Shown here: positions 1 through 6,500 of the stretch, piece by piece
Layout of the letters: each line of letters opens with the position of its first letter
How positions within the stretch are numbered: position 1 is the first letter of the stretch
NCBI GenBank assembly: GCA_002725475.1
Contig: PBPH01000113.1
Location: 1-7,568 of the forward strand
Direction of reading: 5' to 3'
Length of the DNA stretch: 7,568 nucleotides
Source of the DNA: Methanobacteriota archaeon
Lineage (GTDB): Archaea; Thermoplasmatota; Poseidoniia; Poseidoniales; Thalassarchaeaceae
Notes under the pieces: generated by a model
What the model was told of the DNA's origin: nothing
Database searches by the model: none
The model's input: only the letters and a program-made list of their open reading frames with translations
Position numbers and translations under genes: made by a program

Positions 1-393
1 CCCCATTCTAGCGTGAGAGATATGACCACCGTCTGCAGTTGAGACAGCCGTTATTTGGTCACCAGGGTTTGCAAGTGCCTTTAGAGCAGCGATATTCGAA
101 ACGGTTCCAGATGTTGATTGTATATTAGCAAAACGTGAATTAAAAACCTGCTTGGCTAATTTTATCCCTAGAGATTCAATATCATCAAAGTCATCACAGC
201 CTTGGTAGTAACGCTTCCCTGGCAAGCCCTCTGCATACCTACCATGGAGATCAGAATTTATTGCCTCCCTCACCATTGGAGATATGATATTCTCACTGGC
301 AATCATAGGCAGACCAAGACCATAATGATGGCCACTTGCAACTGTTGCTGAAATAACCGATTGGGCGTGAGCCTTGTTAATATCCGGCGCCAT
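1..393 (-). CDS. glyA: Serine hydroxymethyltransferase, N-terminal 131 residues (cut by window edge)
   Basis: This PLP enzyme interconverts serine and glycine while moving a one-carbon unit to or from a folate or pterin carrier in the cytoplasm. Reading from ATG at 393, 131 codons stay open to the window edge. That is about a third of the usual 410-430 residues. Visible family motifs are IASEN (residues 31-35, substrate-binding Ser/Glu), RYAEGLPGKRYY (52-63, with the Tyr, Glu and tandem Tyr of the active site), STSGTVSN (93-100, PLP-phosphate loop) and DGGHISH (111-117, the His that stacks on PLP). The PLP lysine lies beyond the edge. Upstream in this frame a TGA occurs at 418-420 with no other start between, so ATG 393 is the only usable start here. 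The best TATA box, however, is about 70 bases upstream and points to an out-of-frame ATG at 434. Function is certain; the exact N-terminus is less so. Confidence 0.95.
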   Translation of the reverse strand, partial: MAPDINKAHAQSVISATVASGHHYGLGLPMIASENIISPMVREAINSDLHGRYAEGLPGKRYYQGCDDFDDIESLGIKLAKQVFNSRFANIQSTSGTVSNIAALKALANPGDQITAVSTADGGHISHARMG

Positions 394-395
394 GC

Positions 396-434
396 CTATC
401 TTCGCAACCGAGGCCGCTCATCAACTTCGCGCAT
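396..434 (-). other. 12-codon leader ORF directly before glyA (possible uORF or frameshifted N-terminus)
   Basis: An ATG at 434 opens a short frame, MREVDERPRLRR, that ends in TAG at 396-398, two bases before the glyA ATG at 393. The TATA box at 457-468 lies roughly 28 bases upstream of this ATG, the spacing at which a leaderless transcript would begin. The short frame may be a real leader peptide, a chance ORF in a 5' UTR, or the true glyA N-terminus separated by a one-base deletion. No homologue can be recognised from the sequence alone. Confidence 0.3.
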
Positions 435-456
435 TATGACAAATGATTGGAATGTC

Positions 457-468
457 AAAAATATAAAT
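457..468 (-). promoter_or_regulatory. TATA box of glyA
   Basis: The minus strand reads ATTTATATTTTT in the 91-base gap between the cyclophilin stop and glyA. It is the best archaeal TATA-box match in the gap. Its centre is about 28 bases before the ATG at 434 and about 70 before the glyA ATG at 393, predicting a leader of roughly 40 bases if glyA begins at 393. The T-rich run may also help terminate the preceding cyclophilin transcript. Confidence 0.5.
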
Positions 469-484
469 TCAGTTTAATTTTGAT

Positions 485-1180
485 TTATTCAGAATCTACT
501 GTAGCGTTGTATATGATAACTGGAGTTATTGGCCTATCACCTGAATCAGTGGCAACTTCGGAAATAGCGGTGACGTGCTCACAGCCTTCTGTTATTTCAC
601 CAAATACTGTGTGGACACCATCTAGCCAAGAATGATGATTAATGTCATCTGGCATCAAAAAGAACTGGCTCCCACCTGTGTTTGGATTACCGGTTTTCGC
701 CATTGAAATCATACAAGAAAGATGTATTAATCCATTATCTGCTTCGTCCGGAATGGTCCAATATGTTTGATTGCAAGAACTATGGTTGTTGGCACTTTGC
801 CCGCTACAAAAACCATACCAATCCGCGGCATATCCGCCTGTTCCGTCATGATTTTCAAAGTCTCCACCTTGAACCATGAAATCATCAATGATTCTGTGAA
901 AGTGAGTCATATTGTAATTTCCTGCAGCAACATGTTTGTACATGTTTTCTGAATGAATCGGTGCAGCCGTGTGATTCAACATGATTCTAATTGTGAAATT
1001 TGCTGTTGCATTCTCAAGGCTTTCTCCATGAAAAATATTTAGTGAAATATTAGAATGTGTGAAATTATAATCCATTTCCAGATCCATTCCATCAGAGATT
1101 TCTTCATCAGTAATTGATGGTTGTAACAAGCATCCCGGTAAAAGTAGGATTAGAACAATTAATAGTGGCCTTATTTTCAT
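485..1180 (-). CDS. Cyclophilin-type peptidyl-prolyl cis-trans isomerase, exported lipoprotein
   Basis: A 231-residue foldase that isomerises Xaa-Pro bonds, predicted to sit on the outer face of the membrane. Residues 1-17 form a lipoprotein-like signal: Lys/Arg start, hydrophobic core and lipobox L-P-G-C with Cys17 as the likely lipid anchor. The cyclophilin core keeps the human CypA active-site set by motif match: Arg96, Phe101, Met102 and Gln104 in FHRIIDDFMVQGGD (94-107), Ala161, Phe174 (GGSQFF), Trp185-Leu186 and His190 (WLDGVH). An insertion at about 114-140, between the QGGD and TIPDE segments, carries Cys125 and Cys136. Cys156 and Cys200 are two further cysteines, so disulfides are possible outside the cell. 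Nine N-X-S/T sequons suit a glycosylated surface protein. ATG at 1180 is preferred over the in-frame TTG at 1201 because it gives a compact signal peptide and lies about 27 bases after a TATA-like element. Family assignment is firm; substrates are unknown. Confidence 0.93.
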   Translation of the reverse strand: MKIRPLLIVLILLLPGCLLQPSITDEEISDGMDLEMDYNFTHSNISLNIFHGESLENATANFTIRIMLNHTAAPIHSENMYKHVAAGNYNMTHFHRIIDDFMVQGGDFENHDGTGGYAADWYGFCSGQSANNHSSCNQTYWTIPDEADNGLIHLSCMISMAKTGNPNTGGSQFFLMPDDINHHSWLDGVHTVFGEITEGCEHVTAISEVATDSGDRPITPVIIYNATVDSE

Positions 1181-1202
1181 GCTAACAACTTGCCTAAACA
1201 AT

Positions 1203-1212
1203 TACAATTTAT
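1203..1212 (-). promoter_or_regulatory. TATA-like box for the cyclophilin gene
   Basis: The minus strand reads ATAAATTGTA, centred about 27 bases before ATG 1180. This predicts a transcript starting at or near the start codon. A second AT-rich candidate (AAATTATAGG, 1221-1230) would give a short leader of about 20 bases. No convincing Shine-Dalgarno sequence precedes the ATG, which favours the leaderless reading. Confidence 0.4.
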
Positions 1213-1258
1213 GAATTATTCCTATAATTTGTCCTTAATTAGAAAACGCAAAACTACC

Positions 1259-2191
1259 TTAAGGGGATTTGTATTTTCTTTCTTTCAAGTCATTTTGATA
1301 TCTGTTTCCAAATTCACTACCGTGTTCAGCAATCCACTCAGAAAATTTGAGGACGCCTCTTGGCTCTTCGTCAGATGCCATCAAACCTCTTTTCAAACCC
1401 TTTATTTCTGCCCTGGTGATTACCAAATCTTGAAGAAATACGCCAAGTAACTTACCAAAAATCCAACCAAAAATAGACGGCATTGGAATAATTAGCCTAC
1501 GCAAACCCATCGATTTTGCCATCAGACCAATATAATCCTTGTACCGAAATTTCTCCGGGCCAGTAACGTCAATTGTCACGTTCTTTCGCAACCTTCCTTG
1601 TTCAACAGCCACCCTGGCAACATCCTTGACATGAACTGGTTGAATTGGATAATTACCCATCCCAAATACCCCAAAAACAGGAAATTTCCTAAGCATCCAT
1701 GCTATGTTGTTGATTAACACATTCCTACCACCTCCAAATAAAACAGTAGGCCTTAGAATAGCGAATGAATAATCAGATTCATTGAGTATCTTTTCTACTG
1801 CAACCTTTCCTCGAAAGTAAGTCCAATCCGGAGCTTTGTGAGGGTGTGCTACTGATAGGTGAACTATCCTTTCAACGCCCGCTTCGGCTGCAGCATCAAA
1901 CAGTCTTCTACTGTTCTCTACAGCAATACCGTGTTCAAAATTACGTCTAGGGTGGTTGTAACGAACCCAATAAGTATTGTAGAGAACCTTTGCGCCACGT
2001 AATGACTCAACAAGTCTAACGTGATCATCAAAATCAAGGGAGTGAACTTCCACTTCTCCATTGAATGGGTCATCCCGACCAATTGCATTTGTTAGAGTTC
2101 TGACTTGGTGCCCCTCCTCAAGAAGTCGATGAGCAATCCAACGCCCGGAATAACCGAATGCGCCGGTCACGACATGGAGTTCTCTAGCCAT
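1259..2191 (-). CDS. Atypical extended SDR / NDUFA9-like NAD(P)-binding epimerase-family protein
   Basis: A 310-residue Rossmann-fold protein of the NAD(P)-dependent epimerase/dehydratase superfamily. The dinucleotide loop T-G-A-F-G-Y-S-G lies at residues 9-16 right after the first strand. Ser113 plus Tyr125-x-x-x-Lys129 match the classical SDR catalytic residues. The segment ILRPTVLFGGG (145-155) followed by an internal PVFGVFGMGNYPIQPVHVKD (171-190) resembles NDUFA9/NmrA-type SDRs rather than sugar epimerases of known substrate. Residues about 226-252 are hydrophobic (IPMPSIFGWIFGKLLGVF), perhaps a membrane or quinone-contact surface. The open frame extends 21 codons upstream to 2254 and overlaps the end of the surface-protein gene. 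ATG 2191 is chosen because the Rossmann strand begins at once and a TATA-like box is about 26 bases upstream. The gap to the preceding stop is 34 bases. The substrate cannot be named; NAD(P)-binding SDR is secure. Confidence 0.88.
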   Translation of the reverse strand: MARELHVVTGAFGYSGRWIAHRLLEEGHQVRTLTNAIGRDDPFNGEVEVHSLDFDDHVRLVESLRGAKVLYNTYWVRYNHPRRNFEHGIAVENSRRLFDAAAEAGVERIVHLSVAHPHKAPDWTYFRGKVAVEKILNESDYSFAILRPTVLFGGGRNVLINNIAWMLRKFPVFGVFGMGNYPIQPVHVKDVARVAVEQGRLRKNVTIDVTGPEKFRYKDYIGLMAKSMGLRRLIIPMPSIFGWIFGKLLGVFLQDLVITRAEIKGLKRGLMASDEEPRGVLKFSEWIAEHGSEFGNRYQNDLKERKYKSP

Positions 2192-2212
2192 GAATCGCGG
2201 GCAATACCATCG

Positions 2213-2222
2213 GATAAAATTG
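2213..2222 (-). promoter_or_regulatory. TATA-like box for the SDR gene
   Basis: The minus strand reads CAATTTTATC immediately after the TAA of the surface-protein gene. It is centred about 26 bases before ATG 2191, the spacing expected for a leaderless archaeal transcript. It supports the shorter SDR start and separate transcription from the large gene. Confidence 0.4.
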
Positions 2223-2225
2223 TAA

Positions 2226-3311
2226 TCAATTACCAGGTTCCCAAGCTTCACCATTCCAACGAAGTAGGACCCCGTCTGGTTGTCGATGCCATGTCACTCC
2301 ATTTTCATCCACCCATTGCTCGGGTTCGATTGTGAGGTCTTGGGCAATAGGTGCTTCTGCCGCTGGTTCCAAACCTAATTCTGTGGCGGCATGAGTGGGC
2401 ATTGCCATGTCAGTTAAGGAGACTGCTGGTTGCATTGTTAAACCACCAGAGAATTGATCCTCATCATCTCTCCCCCCTCTCATTCTTAGCACAATTAATG
2501 CACCAATGACTATGGAAAATAGTACAAACATAGAAACTATTGCTAATACGATACCAGTGAATCCTCCTTCATCCTCTGCATCAGATGCTGTTTGTTTGTT
2601 AGCATCTTGTGGATAAGCGTCATTCAAATCTGAGACGCCATCGTTATCAGAATCTAAGCAACCAGTTCTATCAGTAAATGATGTGCCACTCTCATTGGGG
2701 CAATCGTCTTCTGAATCCATGAATCCATCTCCGTCACTATCCCATTCTGATTCCGAGCAACCCATGCTGTTAGCAGATTCATTCGAGGGGGTAGATTCGC
2801 ATTGATCTACTGAGTCGTTAATCCCGTCCCCATCAGAATCTAGTTGAGAATCGGCGCAACCATTTTGATTTACGCTCAAATCACTGTCAGTATCTGAACA
2901 TTCATCATCAGCATCATTTACACCATCTCCATCAGTATCTCTTTGCGATGCAGAACAACCATCCGTATTCACTTGCTCACCAGAAACTGTGTTAGGACAA
3001 ACATCGAAGAAATCCTTTACACTGTCACCATCTGTATCTCGTTGATGGTCAGAACAACCATTATTGTCTATTGTCAAGAAATCAACGGTATTAGGACATT
3101 GATCAGAATTATCTTTCACCCCATCACTATCACTATCATCTAGACAACCATCTTGATTATCATCAAAACCAGTAGCATTCTCATAAGGACAAGCATCGAT
3201 ATTATCCTTGATGTTGTCACCATCAGTATCATCAATACAGCCATCACCATCATTATCGAATCCAGTAGCATTAACAAATCGACAAACGTCCAAATTGTCA
3301 GGTATCAAATC
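2226..3311 (-). CDS. C-terminal part of the giant surface protein, beyond the in-frame TGA: type 3 repeats, membrane anchor, cytoplasmic tail
   Basis: This is the same reading frame as the large gene upstream, resuming directly after the TGA at 3312-3314 and ending in TAA at 2226-2228. It has no signal peptide and starts in the middle of a repeat (first possible start is TTG at 3308), so it is not an independent gene. Counting from that TTG: residues 1-235 are aspartate-rich thrombospondin type 3-like repeats with D-x-D-x-D-G calcium motifs and one or two Cys per unit. Residues 252-274 are a transmembrane helix (nucleotides 2487-2555) followed by RMRGGR, a positive-inside stop-transfer. Residues 275-360 form a cytoplasmic tail ending in a W-x(8)-W-x(3)-PDG-x(4)-W-x(4)-W motif (332-356). 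Without this segment the ectodomain would be released rather than anchored. If the TGA is a true stop, this is a relic; if it is an error or is read through, the full product is about 1,707 residues. Confidence 0.8.
   Translation of the reverse strand, partial: DLIPDNLDVCRFVNATGFDNDGDGCIDDTDGDNIKDNIDACPYENATGFDDNQDGCLDDSDSDGVKDNSDQCPNTVDFLTIDNNGCSDHQRDTDGDSVKDFFDVCPNTVSGEQVNTDGCSASQRDTDGDGVNDADDECSDTDSDLSVNQNGCADSQLDSDGDGINDSVDQCESTPSNESANSMGCSESEWDSDGDGFMDSEDDCPNESGTSFTDRTGCLDSDNDGVSDLNDAYPQDANKQTASDAEDEGGFTGIVLAIVSMFVLFSIVIGALIVLRMRGGRDDEDQFSGGLTMQPAVSLTDMAMPTHAATELGLEPAAEAPIAQDLTIEPEQWVDENGVTWHRQPDGVLLRWNGEAWEPGN
2487..2555 (-). other. Segment encoding the transmembrane anchor of the surface protein
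   Basis: These 23 codons encode an uninterrupted hydrophobic helix starting GIVLAIVSMFVLF and ending at VL, preceded by an acidic stretch (SDAEDEGG) and followed by RMRGGR. The charge pattern predicts the repeats outside and the C-terminal tail inside the cell. Confidence 0.85.
2664..3059 (-). repeat. Four tandem 99-base units (33-residue type 3 repeats)
   Basis: Four units of 33 residues each begin Gly-Cys and run G-C-x(5)-D-x-D-G-D-x-x-x-D then a variable Cys-containing half. The second unit holds GCSASQRDTDGDGVNDA, which also occurs unchanged at about 4400-4450, before the 81-base array. A partial fifth copy (GCLDSDNDGVSDLND) leads toward the membrane anchor. Confidence 0.8.
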
Positions 3312-3524
3312 TCAATCACTGTCATCAATACATCCATCCATATCATTGTCAAAACCACTTGCATCAGTAGATGGACATTGATCAACGTTATCCTTGACAA
3401 AATCTCCATCACTGTCATCGATACAACCATCGTGGTCGGAATCGAAGCCTGTAGAATCCTCATTTACACAATAATCATCGGGGTCAAGGTGTCCATCGCC
3501 ATCAGTATCGTCAATACAACCATC
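3063..3524 (-). repeat. Five tandem ~93-base units (31-residue type 3 repeats) containing the TGA
   Basis: Units begin DGC(I/L)DD(S/T)D and are spaced exactly 93 bases apart at 3524, 3431, 3338, 3245 and 3152; the last is 30 codons long. Each carries DxDxDG-type acidic ligands, one Cys in DGC and usually a second in (D)xC. The third copy has TGA where copies one, two and four have a Gly codon. Confidence 0.85.
3312..3314 (-). other. In-frame TGA codon interrupting the surface-protein gene
   Basis: The codon is TGA (plus strand tca). The same position in the neighbouring unit 93 bases away is GGA (plus strand tcc, 3405-3407) inside an otherwise almost identical stretch, so one G-to-T change on the coding strand explains it. 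Repeats, anchor and tail are intact on the far side with no frameshift. Confidence 0.95.
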
Positions 3525-6500
3525 CCCATCATCATCCCATCCACTGGCGTTGATGAAAAGACAATCATCATCAGCATCTACTACTCCATCTCCATCACTA
3601 TCTCTTTCTGATGCTGAACAACCAGTCGAGTCTACATTTTCACCTGCAGGGGTGTCTGGACACTGATCTGGATTATTTCCTTGAGGATTGTCCCCATATC
3701 CATCCCCATCTCTATCTGCCCATTGTGTTGAATCTGTTGGGAATGCATCGGCATTATTTCCAGTTGGATTATCACCATATCCGTCTCCATCGCCATCCGA
3801 GTGCTGAGTTTCATCTGTCGGGAAAGCATCTGGATTGGTCCCGTTTGGATTATCGCCGTATCCATCGCCATCCGCGTCAGACCATTGAGAGCCATCTGTA
3901 GGGAAAGCATCTGGATTGTTTCCGGATGGATTATCTCCATACCCATCACCATCTCCATCTGACCACTGGGTTCCATCCTGTGGGAAAGCATCTGGATTAG
4001 TTCCGTTTGGATTATCACCCCAACCATCACCATCTCCATCAGACCATTGTGTGCTATCACTCGGGAAAGCGTCTCCATTGGTGCCACTTGTGTTATCACC
4101 ATAGCCATCGCCATCACTATCCCACCATTGAGATGGATCATTCGGCCATAGATCCCCACCAGTCACGTTAGAATTATCTCCGTATCCATCACCATCAGTG
4201 TCTATCCATTGGTTTGGATCATTAGGGAACGCATCTGGATTATTCCCATTGGGGTTGTCACCATATCCATCACCATCCGTATCATTCCACTGTGAGGAGT
4301 CACTCGGGAAGGAGTCCGGATTATTTCCATTGGCGTTGTCACCATATCCATCACCGTCATTATCCTGCCATTGTGTTGCATCGAATGGGAATGGATCTAG
4401 CGCATCGTTAACACCATCGCCATCAGTATCCCTTTGACTAGCTGAGCAACCGTTCAAGTCAACTGGTGCATTTGCTGGGGTGTTGGGGCATAGGTCATTC
4501 GAATCCCAAACCCCATCGCCATCACCATCATGAATGATTAGGAAACAAGTTGTTGATGTATTCAACTGCATTGAATCAAGTGAGACCCCATTGCCATCCC
4601 ATAATTCGCCGATCACGCAGTAGTTTCCACTTACTGATGGGGTCGTGTAGTTCCAAAGCCACGACTCGGTAGAATTCATTGCAGTGAAATTTGTCAATAA
4701 TGAAATTGAAGTAGTGTTGTTGGTACTTTGATGAACAATTCCGACTTGAACGTAGTAAGTATTACCTATGGTCAAATTACTGGTATCGAAGTAAATTGGA
4801 TTAGTTGTAGCATTAGAGTTTGCAACATAACCTGTAATATCCAAGGATGGCCATATGGGATAGAAGCAATCTTCATGTTCGCCAATCACGCTGCCATTGA
4901 AATATAATTCAACATAGAAGCAATGTTGTAATCCACTATTTGGCTGCGACCAGGATACTGCGGAGGTCCAACTCGTGCTACTAGCGTTAAAACTACCATT
5001 ACCAGTTTGTGAAAAATTAGATGCGCCAACAATATACAACCCCCACTGATAATAATATGGATTACCAGCAGTCAAATTTTGTGCATCCAATGAGGCTGAT
5101 GTATCTGATGTCACAGAGGTTTCCATCATTTCGTGATATAGACAATCCATATCGTCAGCAAGATAAACACCTAGGGAATTTTGAGTCGTATCATATAATT
5201 CACCATAGAGACAGAACAAATTCTCTTCTGCTAAAGTAATGAATGCTGGGGATGTGTGGTTTGAGCCATTTGATGTCCAAGAGTCTGTGTATGATGCCAC
5301 TGAATTGAAGCTACTTCCATTTGGAACTAAAAGATGTACATCCAGATCGTAAGTTGAAGAATTTGTTAGATTATATGATATCAATTCCCCATAAGTTCTA
5401 TTGTAAAAGGTTGAGATTACATCACCAGTAGAATTTGAAGGGGAACCACCACCGCCCTCGATGGTCAGGCCGTAGGAGTTGGTATCACCAAGGTAACCCA
5501 ATATAATGGCATAAAACGTACCCGTTGCATTTGCTGTCCAAGAAGTTGATTCATCATCAGTCGAGGATACTGAGGAACTAGCAATTGTCAAATTAGCATC
5601 AGTGAAATATATGTCAAGGTCACCAACTGAATGAGTAAATGTTGCATTCATCCAATAAGTCGTCCCAGAAGTCATGCTAACAGCAAAAACATCCCAATCA
5701 GTAGTGTTGTGAATGGTTAGGGAATTAGAAGAAAATGGCAACGTAATCCCTGTTGCGTTACCTACATCGTCATTAATTTCATACTGATCAGCAGACAAAC
5801 CTGTTGAGCCACCTGCAACATTGTAAAATGTAATTGTGGTGTTGTAATAACTAAATCCACTATATGCATTTACTACAAGATAAACATACTGACCACTTAC
5901 ATTTGTACCCGATGAATTGACCACCTCAGGATTTGAATAATATGATGTATCAATGTAGAATGTTACTAATGAATCTATCATCACGAGATCTAAATCATTA
6001 GTACCATTTGTGACTCCATTGAAACTCATACTCGCAGTAATCCCCTTACCTGTTGGAACAAATATTAGATACCAATCTTGGGTGTCATTTTGGTCCACAT
6101 AACCAGCATAAGTAGAACCTGAGGTCACTGTCAAATTGTACGCTGCTGTCGCATTATCTCCGGCATCACCTCCAGAACCTGCATCATTCTGGCCACCGCT
6201 ACTGGTACCTCCGCCACCGCCACCAATATTGAAGAATGAAATTGTCATGTTGTAATAACTAAACCCACTGTAGGCTTCAACAAGAAGGTACACATATTGC
6301 CCGCTAACGTTTGTTCCAGATGAATTAACAACCTCAGGATTTGAATAAAATGAATAATCGATATAGGTTGTTAGATTGTAATCCATCAAGTAAAGATCTA
6401 AATCATTAGTACCGTTTGTCACGCCATTGAAAGCCATGCTTGTAGTAATTCCTTTACCTGTTGGAACAAATATTAGGTACCAATCTTGGGTATCGTTTTG

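Noticed and set aside
2192..2254. ATG at 2254 as start of the SDR
   Set aside because: The extra 21 residues overlap the preceding gene's end and precede the Rossmann start without family resemblance. ATG 2191 fits the promoter spacing.
3312..3314. TGA as selenocysteine or pyrrolysine
   Set aside because: The residue replaced is Gly in matching repeats, not Cys or a catalytic site. Pyrrolysine uses TAG, and no SECIS-like structure is evident. A point change from GGA explains it better.
3153..3611. 152-codon Ile/Thr-rich plus-strand open frame
   Set aside because: It is antisense to the Asp-rich repeats (GAT/GAC read as ATC/ATT) and has no domain or promoter support.
3632..4159. 175-codon Met-rich open frame on the minus strand within the DGDGYGDN array
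   Set aside because: It is a shifted-frame shadow of the 81-base repeats. The Met-rich low-complexity product comes from GATGG-type codons read out of frame.
2664..4364. CRISPR array, suggested by regularly spaced repeats
   Set aside because: Units are contiguous, coding and diverged at third positions, and there are no unique spacers between identical short repeats.
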